Below, one piece after another: positions 1-4,402 of a DNA stretch of 5,819 nucleotides. Position numbers and translations under genes: made by a program. The stretch's first letter is position 1. Each line of letters starts with the position of its first letter. Source of the stretch: an uncultured Planctomycetales bacterium (lineage in GTDB: Bacteria; Planctomycetota; Planctomycetia; Pirellulales; S012-138); assembly GCA_937982665.1 (NCBI GenBank), contig CALJLD010000131.1, forward strand, positions 1-5,819. Reading direction: 5' to 3'. A model generated the notes under the pieces. That model was given only the letters and a program-made list of their open reading frames with translations. It was not told the origin of the DNA and ran no database searches.

Positions 1-54
1 GCGAGACAGTTTTATTTCCAGGTCCGCAGACAACGAAAGAGGAAAAACACATGA
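1..54 (+). CDS. C-terminal tail of an upstream gene (partial, tentative)
   Basis: From the first base, frame 1 is open and ends at TGA 52-54. It encodes a short strongly basic tail (ARQFYFQVRRQRKRKNT). The stop overlaps the ATG at 51 as ATGA, the same junction seen at 483 and 1790 in this operon, which is the main reason to believe it. All three forward frames are open at the left edge, so the choice of frame is uncertain. Nothing can be said about function. Confidence 0.3.
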   Translation, partial: ARQFYFQVRRQRKRKNT

Positions 55-302
55 CCGATTCACCGCAGGAAGCCCGGGGCCGAGATCGCTTCAACGAGAT
101 CGTGGTGCCGACGGCCAAGGGCCTGGAGAAGTTCTTCTGGAACCTCGCCTGGTTCGCGCTGCTTTGCATGTTGCTCTTCGGCGGCACATGCATTTCCCGC
201 TTCAGCCAGCAAGGAGGTTCCCGTGAACAACAGCACGGTGCTGACGCTGCCGGATCGACGCATCTGTCTGATCTGCAACACGCGTCCGAAGTGGAGGACT
301 GA
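51..302 (+). CDS. Small single-pass membrane protein, unknown function
   Basis: An 83-residue protein of no recognised family. The ATG at 51 is preceded by an AGAGGA ribosome binding site (38-43) at 7-base spacing. Residues 1-28 are polar and charged. Residues about 29-49 form one hydrophobic segment (FFWNLAWFALLCMLLFGG) that should span the membrane, and the rest is polar. There is no cleavable signal peptide pattern, because the hydrophobic stretch is internal and flanked by Lys upstream and Arg downstream, so a membrane anchor is more likely. The last 80 bases overlap the next gene in another frame, which is unusually long, so the residues after about 57 may be non-conserved. The frame is also open upstream of 51 to the window edge, but the ribosome binding site favours ATG 51. 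A small phage membrane protein is possible, but this is a guess. Confidence 0.55.
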   Translation: MTDSPQEARGRDRFNEIVVPTAKGLEKFFWNLAWFALLCMLLFGGTCISRFSQQGGSREQQHGADAAGSTHLSDLQHASEVED

Positions 303-486
303 TGACTTGTGCGACGCCTGTGCCTGGCGACTGCTGGGCACCGGCGCCCAAGGCAACCCGCCCATGATCGAGCTCGTGGGCAGACCCAACGATCGACATC
401 GCTCTGGCTTCGAACCATCCACCGAGTTCAATGCCAGCCCCGGACAGGAAAACGCCATTCGTCACTTAGAGGACGCATTCTCATGA
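223..486 (+). CDS. Small four-cysteine putative zinc-binding protein
   Basis: An 87-residue protein starting at GTG 223. The start is set by a near-perfect Shine-Dalgarno sequence, AAGGAGG at 211-217, with 5-base spacing. Residues 15-33 hold two CxxC pairs (Cys15, Cys18, Cys30, Cys33; CLIC then CDAC) eleven residues apart, the pattern of a small zinc ribbon or treble-clef knuckle. The remainder is polar with no further motif. Such stand-alone zinc-knuckle proteins are common in phages, where they can bind nucleic acid or protein; the role here is not known. Its stop overlaps the methyltransferase start (ATGA at 483-486), so the two are likely co-translated. It overlaps the preceding membrane-protein frame by 80 bases. 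Confidence 0.68.
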   Translation: MNNSTVLTLPDRRICLICNTRPKWRTDDLCDACAWRLLGTGAQGNPPMIELVGRPNDRHRSGFEPSTEFNASPGQENAIRHLEDAFS

Positions 487-1793
487 AAATTGAACTTCGC
501 AAGCTGGCCGACATTCGGCCGTACGATAAGAACCCCCGCTTGAATGACAACGCGGTCGCAGCGGTCGCGGCATCCATCCGTGAGTTTGGATTCCGGCAAC
601 CGATTGTGGTTGATACCGACGGCGTCATCATTTGTGGACATACGCGGTACAAGGCTGCGGTGCAGTTGGGGCTGGAGAAAGTGCCAGTCCACACCGCCAA
701 GGATCTCACTCCCGAGCAGATCAAGGCGTATCGCATCGCCGACAACAAGACCGGCGAGCTGGCCGAGTGGAACTACGACTTGTTGCCGATCGAGTTGGGC
801 GAGCTGGCCACGTGTGAATATGACCTGAGTCTGCTTGGCTTCAATCAAGAGGAGCTCGCCCAGCTGATGGATCCAGGCGTCCAAGAGGGCCTCACGGATC
901 CGGATGAAGTTCCCGAACCGCCGGACGAGGCGATTACGAAACCGGGGGACCTGTGGATTCTCGGGGATCATCGCCTGCTTTGTGGCGACAGCAGTAAGCC
1001 GAAGGATGTCGATCGACTGCTCGATGGCGCACCGATCCATTTGGTCAACACGGATCCGCCATACAACGTGAAGGTCGAGCCGCGGAGCAACAATGCCATC
1101 GCAGCGGGCAACAGCAGCTTCTCCAACAAGCATCATCAGAAGTTCGATCTCGAACGCCATCCCGAGAAGTCGAAACCGACTCAGCGAAAGATGCGGGCGA
1201 AGGACCGACCGCTCGAGAACGACTTCGTTTCGGACGAGGAGTTCGATCGATTGCTCGCGGCCTGGTTCGGCAACATCGCGCGTGTGCTACTTCCCGGTCA
1301 CGGTTTCTATTGCTGGGGAGGTTACGCGAACGTCGCGAATTACCCGCCAGTGTTCAAAGCGACCGGCCTGTATTTCTCGCAAGCCGTGATCTGGCACAAG
1401 ATGCATCCCGTTCTCACGCGTAAAGACTTCATGGGCGACCATGAATGGTGCTTCTACGGTTGGCGTGAAGGCGCGGCGCATCGCTTCTTCGGTCCGAAGA
1501 ACGTGCCGGATGTGTGGTCGATCAAGAAGGTGAATCCGCAGAGTATGGTCCATTTGACGGAGAAGCCCGTCGAGCTTGCGATCCGCGCGATTCAGTACTC
1601 ATCTCTCATGGGCGAAAACGTGCTGGACCTGTTCGGCGGAAGCGGCTCCACGCTCATCGCCTGTGAACAAACAGGTCGCAAGGCCTTCTTAATGGAACTC
1701 GATCCGCTGTACACGGATGTGATCGTTGAGCGTTGGGAAAAGTTCACGGGCAAGAAGGCCGAACGCGTCGCCGCGCAGGAGGCAGCGGCATGA
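483..1793 (+). CDS. ParB-domain DNA methyltransferase (N6-adenine or N4-cytosine, beta-type motif order)
   Basis: A 436-residue site-specific DNA methyltransferase that transfers a methyl group from S-adenosylmethionine to an exocyclic amino group in DNA. Residues 1 to about 110 are a ParB/sulfiredoxin-like domain with the box CGHTR at 51-55 and the family's AYRIADNKTGELAEW segment (82-96). Catalytic motif IV, DPPY, is at 191-194, followed by a long variable region (about 200-340) that should hold the target-recognition domain. TEKP is at 359-362, and SAM-binding motif I, FGGSGST, is at 384-390. The order motif IV, recognition region, motif I is that of beta-class amino-methyltransferases. 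DPPY favours adenine-N6 but does not exclude cytosine-N4. ATG 483 is chosen over an upstream in-frame start at 309 because the ParB domain begins there, AGAGGA (468-473) lies 9 bases ahead, and it forms an ATGA overlap with the previous gene. No restriction endonuclease is visible, so it looks like a solitary phage methyltransferase. The recognition sequence cannot be read from the protein. Confidence 0.96.
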   Translation: MKIELRKLADIRPYDKNPRLNDNAVAAVAASIREFGFRQPIVVDTDGVIICGHTRYKAAVQLGLEKVPVHTAKDLTPEQIKAYRIADNKTGELAEWNYDLLPIELGELATCEYDLSLLGFNQEELAQLMDPGVQEGLTDPDEVPEPPDEAITKPGDLWILGDHRLLCGDSSKPKDVDRLLDGAPIHLVNTDPPYNVKVEPRSNNAIAAGNSSFSNKHHQKFDLERHPEKSKPTQRKMRAKDRPLENDFVSDEEFDRLLAAWFGNIARVLLPGHGFYCWGGYANVANYPPVFKATGLYFSQAVIWHKMHPVLTRKDFMGDHEWCFYGWREGAAHRFFGPKNVPDVWSIKKVNPQSMVHLTEKPVELAIRAIQYSSLMGENVLDLFGGSGSTLIACEQTGRKAFLMELDPLYTDVIVERWEKFTGKKAERVAAQEAAA

Positions 1794-2182
1794 TCTACTT
1801 GGCCAGTCCCTATTCACACGCCAGCTGCCAGGTACGCGACCAACGCTTCGAGTTGGCATGCCGAGCAACGGCGCAGCTGATCCATAGCGGCCAGCCAGCA
1901 TTCTCTCCCATCGTGCATAGCCACCCGCTGGTGCGCTTTGGCTTGCCGACCGACTGGGAGTTCTGGCAGCGGTGTGACCGTGCGCTGATGAGCTGCTGCC
2001 ACGAGATCGTGGTGCTGCAGCTAGATGGCTGGCGTGAGAGTCGAGGCGTGCAGGCCGAGATCGATCTGGCGATCGACATGGACCTGCCGGTTCGCTACTT
2101 GCCAGCGGAGATGATTTCGAATTGGTCCGGAGGCGTCGCCAACATGAGCGTCCGACCGTCATCCCAGGAGACGTCGATCTGA
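1790..2182 (+). CDS. DUF1937 protein (nucleoside 2-deoxyribosyltransferase-like)
   Basis: A 130-residue protein matching the DUF1937 family pattern. It starts MIYLASPYSH, then FSPIVHSHP (38-46), GLPTDWEFWQRCDRAL (51-66), and LDGWRESRGVQAEI (78-91), with PVRYL at 100-104. The family belongs to the nucleoside deoxyribosyltransferase/DUF4406-like fold. By analogy Glu90 in SRGVQAE is the position of the catalytic glutamate and Asp63 is a conserved acidic residue, but no reaction has been shown for the family to my knowledge. Substrates are plausibly nucleosides or nucleotides. ATG 1790 has an AGGAGG site (1777-1782) at 7-base spacing and overlaps the methyltransferase stop as ATGA, so the two are translationally coupled. 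The last ~22 residues lie beyond the recognisable domain and are antisense to the core of the convergent DUF4314 gene, so they may be a late extension. Confidence 0.9.
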   Translation: MIYLASPYSHASCQVRDQRFELACRATAQLIHSGQPAFSPIVHSHPLVRFGLPTDWEFWQRCDRALMSCCHEIVVLQLDGWRESRGVQAEIDLAIDMDLPVRYLPAEMISNWSGGVANMSVRPSSQETSI

Positions 2183-2316
2183 TGCCAGCGGTCCTCGCCT
2201 TCCCCGAAACTCGAAACACCGACCACGGTCCCGGTCTGGCCGGGCGCGATCGGATGAGGGTCGTCGCTCATGGAGAGCAGGCGGATGCGGTCGCCAATGC
2301 GCGGAATTGTGGTCAT
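2095..2316 (-). CDS. DUF4314 family small protein
   Basis: A 73-residue protein that fits the DUF4314 pattern: GDRIRLLSMSDDPHPIAPGQTGTV with the charged core DDP at 18-20, then PGQTGTVVGV (25-34), a SWDDGR turn (50-55) and a closing DQFEII (64-69). The alternating hydrophobic pattern suggests a small beta-barrel, SH3- or KOW-like. Function is unknown; the family occurs in phages and plasmids of many bacteria. The start at 2316 has GAGG at 7-base spacing. It is the last gene of its minus-strand unit and starts 9 bases after the stop of the 84-residue gene upstream. Its 3' end overlaps the convergent DUF1937 gene by 88 bases (2095-2182), with no terminator visible between the two. Confidence 0.85.
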   Translation of the reverse strand: MTTIPRIGDRIRLLSMSDDPHPIAPGQTGTVVGVSSFGEGEDRWHQIDVSWDDGRTLMLATPPDQFEIISAGK

Positions 2317-2325
2317 GGTCTTACC

Positions 2326-2580
2326 TCAGAGAATGCGGCCCAGCAGGCTGTTCTTCATCGCGTCGATCGCCATGCAGGCGTTGAGATGCTCTTCGATCAG
2401 CGCGTGGTCGTTCGTTTCGCCCACACCGATGTCGGCAACCTCGAGCGATTCGGCCAACGTGTGCAGGCCTTCGACCGCCTTGTAGTAGGCTTCACGAATC
2501 TCTTGTGCCTGGTGCGGGTCCATCGTGCGGAAGGCTTCGCGGAGCCGGGTTTCGAGGTCGCTGGTCTTCTTGGTGGTCAT
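2326..2580 (-). CDS. Small helical protein, unknown function
   Basis: An 84-residue protein of no recognised family. It starts MTTKKTSDLE and is predicted to be almost entirely alpha-helical, with acidic and basic residues alternating (for example TRLREAFRTMDPHQAQEIRE at 11-30, then a long amphipathic stretch to about 50 and a second helix at 57-80). This would suit a small dimeric or adaptor protein. The start at 2580 is chosen over a longer in-frame start at 2796 because a GGAG site lies 8 bases ahead and because the region beyond it is a duplicated leader (see 2578-2661). It is the first gene of the second minus-strand unit and is followed after 9 bases by the DUF4314 gene. Its first six residues, MTTKKT, match those of the HARE-HTH protein, which may reflect duplication of a leader plus start region. 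Confidence 0.7.
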   Translation of the reverse strand: MTTKKTSDLETRLREAFRTMDPHQAQEIREAYYKAVEGLHTLAESLEVADIGVGETNDHALIEEHLNACMAIDAMKNSLLGRIL

Positions 2581-2661
2581 GTTTGTTTCTCCGTGGTTGG
2601 TTCGTGGCGATCGTGTTCGGACATGACACATGAGCCATGGAATTCGGAACACATCAAGCGC
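2578..2661 (-). repeat. Duplicated leader/promoter block, copy A
   Basis: The 5' region of the 84-residue gene is clearly related to the 5' region of the 110-residue gene at 4153-4238. Shared blocks, read on the plus strand, are TTTCTCCGTGGTT next to the start codon, a GCGATC-rich middle, ATGACACA followed by TGAGCCATG, and CATCAAGCGC. The distance from start codon to the ATGACACA block is 42 bases in both copies. Copy A is two bases shorter in the ATGACACA block and lacks the palindrome found in copy B. This points to a duplicated promoter plus 5' leader serving the two minus-strand units. Confidence 0.7.
2628..2657 (-). promoter_or_regulatory. Possible promoter of the 2580-to-2095 unit
   Basis: On the minus strand TTGATG (complement of 2652-2657) is followed after 18 bases by TCATGT (complement of 2628-2633). 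Both hexamers and the 18-base spacing are conserved exactly in the second leader copy, whereas the sequence between them has diverged. TTGATG is a fair -35 element, but TCATGT is a poor -10 by the E. coli standard. The conservation is therefore better evidence than the match; the boxes could instead be operator half-sites. Confidence 0.3.
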
Positions 2662-2752
2662 GGTTGGCCCGAATGCAGCAGCTTTCTGCCGGTGCGCCAC
2701 GTCCGCCCGTGTGGCTATCGCAAAGCGAGTTGGCCCAAGGACCCCAGCCACG

Positions 2753-2784
2753 AGAAAACGCCCGCACGTGGCGAACGTCGGGCG
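2753..2784 (-). terminator. Rho-independent terminator of the HARE-HTH unit
   Basis: On the minus strand CGCCCGACG (2784-2776) pairs with CGTGCGGGCG (2768-2759). This gives a nine-pair GC-rich stem with one bulged G and a 7-base loop, followed at once by TTTTCT (2758-2753). It lies 22 bases past the stop of the 66-residue gene (2807) and upstream of the leader of the next unit, just where a terminator separating the two minus-strand units is expected. Confidence 0.7.
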
Positions 2785-2806
2785 TGTGTGGGGCAACGGG
2801 CGGCCC

Positions 2807-3007
2807 CTAGCGGGATTGGCGTCGCGTCTTGCGTTTGGGTTTCGGAAGCGGCGGATCCAATTCGTCGGCCACCGAGAGCAGCGTCTGCAACAGATCCTCG
2901 GCGTCGATCTTCCAACTGCGGAGGCCGTCTCCCAGTTCTTCGTCGATGCGCCGGGCCACCTTGCGAAGCGCGTCGGCCACGGCGTGTGCGGGTTGCGTGT
3001 TGGTCAT
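2807..3007 (-). CDS. Small helical protein with basic tail, unknown function
   Basis: A 66-residue protein not matching any family I recognise. Residues about 7-51 are predicted helical and mixed in charge (for example ADALRKVARRIDEELGDGL at 11-29 and DAEDLLQTLLSVADELD at 35-51). The last 14 residues are proline- and arginine/lysine-rich (PKPKRKTRRQSR), a likely nucleic-acid-contacting or flexible tail. The start at 3007 is supported by AAGGAG, which overlaps the TAA stop of the HARE-HTH gene upstream, with about 10 bases to the ATG. The two genes are only 14 bases apart and surely co-transcribed. A longer reading of the same frame, to 3454, would run antisense-free but out of frame through the HARE-HTH gene and is rejected. 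The unit ends at the terminator at 2753-2784. Confidence 0.66.
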   Translation of the reverse strand: MTNTQPAHAVADALRKVARRIDEELGDGLRSWKIDAEDLLQTLLSVADELDPPLPKPKRKTRRQSR

Positions 3008-3021
3008 GGCGTGGCGGCTCC

Positions 3022-3441
3022 TTAGTTGGCGCGGGCGAACTTGCCCCGTTCGCTTTTGATGAATCGCGAATCGGATCCCTTGCCGTTGATCTCGCGGAGG
3101 ATCGCGCTGTAGAGCGTGGCGTGGGGCGTCTTGCCGCCGGGGCTGGTCCAGTAGCCCTTCTCGGCCATCGCCTCGATCATCTGCTTGGTGTTGAGGGGCT
3201 CGCCGGCTTCCGCCAGTACCTTGGCGGCCGCGTCGAGCGCCGACGTGCGTTTGGACTTCTTCGCGATGGTGCTGTTGGCCTTCGGCTTGGCGTCCGCCTT
3301 CGGCTTTGCTGCTGGCGTCCCGGCCTTGGCCGACTTCGCGGCGCGGGGCTTCGACGCCGCCTTGGTTGCGGTGGCCTTCTTGGCAGTGGCCTTCTTGGCG
3401 GTTGCGGCCTTGCGAGTCGTGGTGGTCTTCTTCGTGGTCAT
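3022..3441 (-). CDS. HARE-HTH domain protein with histone H1-like basic N-terminus
   Basis: A 139-residue, very basic protein. Residues 1-66 are low-complexity Lys/Ala/Thr (KKATAKKATATKAASKP at 17-33 and similar), resembling the tails of histone H1 and bacterial H1-like proteins. Residues about 67-136 form a HARE-HTH winged helix: SALDAAAKVLAEAGEPLN, the signature KQMIEAMAEKGYW (86-98), GKTPHATLYSAI (103-114), and the closing SRFIKSERGKFA (125-136). The family was proposed by Aravind and Iyer to link DNA or chromatin modification with transcription or DNA-modifying enzymes, so DNA binding is very likely but the target is unknown. The ATG at 3441 has GGAG about 8 bases ahead (GGAGAAGAACG), a leader like those of neighbouring genes. 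It is the third gene of its minus-strand unit, 102 bases after the acidic 84-residue gene. It could compact or mark element DNA, or act as a regulator. Confidence 0.9.
   Translation of the reverse strand: MTTKKTTTTRKAATAKKATAKKATATKAASKPRAAKSAKAGTPAAKPKADAKPKANSTIAKKSKRTSALDAAAKVLAEAGEPLNTKQMIEAMAEKGYWTSPGGKTPHATLYSAILREINGKGSDSRFIKSERGKFARAN
3371..3400. repeat. 15-bp tandem repeat in the H1-like tail
   Basis: GTGGCCTTCTTGGCA (3371-3385) is followed directly by GTGGCCTTCTTGGCG (3386-3400), with a decayed third unit after it. On the coding (minus) strand each unit encodes the pentapeptide AKKAT, so the basic tail of the HARE-HTH protein grows or shrinks by in-frame units of five residues. Confidence 0.75.
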
Positions 3442-3489
3442 CGTTCTTCTCCAAATCGTGAGTGGCGATGGTTGGGCTGCCATCATCAG

Positions 3490-3535
3490 GCGGTGGGAAC
3501 CACCCACCGCGACGCGCCGGTGTTGTCCGGTCGCG
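3490..3535. other. Pair of GC-rich hairpins between two minus-strand genes
   Basis: GCGGTGGG (3490-3497) and CCCACCGC (3503-3510) form a perfect 8-bp stem with a 5-base loop. Next to it, sharing a few bases, CGCGA (3508-3512) plus CCGG (3517-3520) can pair with CCGG (3527-3530) plus TCGCG (3531-3535), with a 4-base bulge. The two stems compete for 3508-3510. They lie in the 102-base gap after the acidic 84-residue gene and before the HARE-HTH gene. No T-run follows on the minus strand, so this is not a standard terminator; it may be an attenuator or RNA-processing/stability element. I see no gene in the gap. Confidence 0.45.
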
Positions 3536-3543
3536 TTTCGGCT

Positions 3544-3798
3544 TCAGTACGCCACCTCCCAGGCCCGCTTGCTTCCGTAGCCGAGCTGTTGGCCCTCGCA
3601 GATGTAGAGGATCTGGTCCGCCTCGACGTCGTCGTCATCCTCGTCTTCGGGGTCGGCGTTGATCTCCTCGCCAGACGCCAATCCGAAGATCGTGTTCTCG
3701 AAGGGCCAGTTCTGCTGGGTCATCAATCGCACTTCGGCGTCGCCGCCAATCTCGTCGCGGTAGTCTTCGAGTCGCTGGATCAATTCATCGATGGTCAT
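3544..3798 (-). CDS. Acidic small protein, uncharacterised
   Basis: An 84-residue protein whose two conserved-looking ends, MTIDELIQRLEDY with AEVRLMTQQNWPFENTIFGL (21-40) and ILYICEGQQLGYGSKRAWE (63-81), resemble a small uncharacterised family I have seen in planctomycete and actinobacterial sequences; I know no name or function for it. Between them residues 44-61 form an acidic stretch (EEINADPEDEDDDDVEAD), probably a disordered insert. The start at 3798 has an AGGAG site 7 bases ahead. It is 24 bases downstream of the 110-residue gene and in the same unit. Its acidic patch near a polybasic product in the next gene is suggestive of interaction but may be chance. Confidence 0.76.
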   Translation of the reverse strand: MTIDELIQRLEDYRDEIGGDAEVRLMTQQNWPFENTIFGLASGEEINADPEDEDDDDVEADQILYICEGQQLGYGSKRAWEVAY

Positions 3799-3822
3799 GG
3801 TCGTTCTCCTGTTGGGTTGGCG

Positions 3823-4155
3823 TTAGCGTGCGTAGATGTGTTCGGCGAGTCCGGCGGCGAGGAAGTCAACCACCGCCTGCGTCTTGTCCGTGGCAGCCGG
3901 TACGTCGAGCCCGCGGTCCCAGTTGAAAACCGTCTGCTTCGTGTCGAGCCGGGCGATCCAAAGCTTGGAAATGCGGCTGTCGCCGAGTTCCCAATCCGGG
4001 TTGTCGGCGTGTTCGGGAAAGACCAGGGCGTCGAAGCGGAACTCGTCAATCGTTCCCGCGACCCAGGTTCCGCCTCCGGAAACGCGGCGGGTCGTTCGCA
4101 GGATTCGCAGGTCGTCGCCCAGGTCGTAATCGAAAGGTTCGTGCGTGTCGGTCAT
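3823..4155 (-). CDS. Uncharacterised 110-aa protein, first gene of its unit
   Basis: A 110-residue protein. Its middle (TWVAGTIDEFRFDALVFPEH at 30-49, then DSRISKLWIARL at 59-70) has the beta-rich pattern of a small family of phage and plasmid proteins with a WVxGxxxxxxFxAxV segment and a conserved SKLWI motif. I cannot name the family with confidence and its role is unknown. The N-terminus is acidic and polar, and the C-terminus (TQAVVDFLAAGLAEHIYAR, 92-110) is helical. The start at 4155 has a GGAGAAAC leader shared with other genes of the cassette. An in-frame start at 4215 is rejected because it falls inside the duplicated leader. It is followed after 24 bases by the acidic 84-residue gene. 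Confidence 0.75.
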   Translation of the reverse strand: MTDTHEPFDYDLGDDLRILRTTRRVSGGGTWVAGTIDEFRFDALVFPEHADNPDWELGDSRISKLWIARLDTKQTVFNWDRGLDVPAATDKTQAVVDFLAAGLAEHIYAR

Positions 4156-4204
4156 GGTCGTTTCTCCGTGGTTTGGTGTTCCGCGATCCGCGTCGCGATG
4201 ACAC

Positions 4205-4234
4205 ACATGAGCCATGCGTTTGGAAACGCATCAA
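4205..4234 (-). promoter_or_regulatory. Possible promoter of the 4155-to-2807 unit
   Basis: On the minus strand TTGATG (complement of 4229-4234) and TCATGT (complement of 4205-4210) are 18 bases apart, exactly as in copy A. The -10 match is weak. The palindrome at 4214-4231 fills the spacer and overlaps part of TTGATG, the position from which a bound repressor would block RNA polymerase. Confidence 0.32.
4214..4231. promoter_or_regulatory. 18-bp perfect palindrome, candidate operator
   Basis: ATGCGTTTGGAAACGCAT consists of two perfect 8-base arms around GG. It lies in the gap between the divergent minus-strand unit and the plus-strand packaging genes, within the putative promoter spacer. A dimeric phage repressor or regulator site is a natural reading, but no bound protein is known. 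Confidence 0.5.
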
Positions 4235-4347
4235 GCGCTTCTGGCAGCAATTCCGGAGAATCTTTTGGGCCCCGTTTGGGCCGCGACATTCGCCCGTGTT
4301 CGCGCCCTCAAGACATGCGAACAAGGAGGCGAGAAGTCAGGCGGAAC

Positions 4348-4366
4348 GCCACGTGTGGCCACGTGT
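4348..4366. promoter_or_regulatory. Tandem GCCACGTGT pair upstream of the packaging genes
   Basis: GCCACGTGT at 4348-4356 is repeated at 4358-4366, giving a 10-base period (about one helical turn). Each copy contains the palindrome CACGTG. The pair sits 36 bases before the ATG of the 68-residue gene, so it could be a regulatory site or a packaging recognition element. The rest of the 247-base gap 4156-4402 holds the leader block above and no convincing gene. Confidence 0.35.
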
Positions 4367-4402
4367 TGGTCCAGGCGCCGAGTGCGCGAAATGGAGGGAA
4401 CC

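Larger units (their letters stand above)
4153..4238 (-). repeat. Duplicated leader/promoter block, copy B
   Basis: This is the counterpart of 2578-2661, with matching blocks TTTCTCCGTGGTT, ATGACACACATGAGCCATG and CATCAAGCGC in the same order and the same 42-base distance from the start codon to the ATGACACA block. It stands ahead of the 110-residue gene and thus ahead of the longer minus-strand unit. Between the ATGAGCC and CATCAAGCG blocks it holds an 18-base palindrome that copy A lacks. Confidence 0.7.

Noticed and set aside
309..482. N-terminal extension of the methyltransferase from an ATG at 309
   Set aside because: The extra 58 residues look like a frame shadow of the four-cysteine gene, and the ParB domain starts exactly at ATG 483, which has its own ribosome binding site and the ATGA overlap.
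483..1793. Restriction-modification system
   Set aside because: Only the methyltransferase is visible; none of the neighbouring small proteins has an endonuclease motif (for example PD-(D/E)xK or HNH) that I can see.
4261..4285. GGCCC/GGGCC inverted repeat as a terminator
   Set aside because: The stem is only 5 bp and the T-run precedes it on the plus strand, with A-rich sequence after it on the minus strand, so it fits neither direction.
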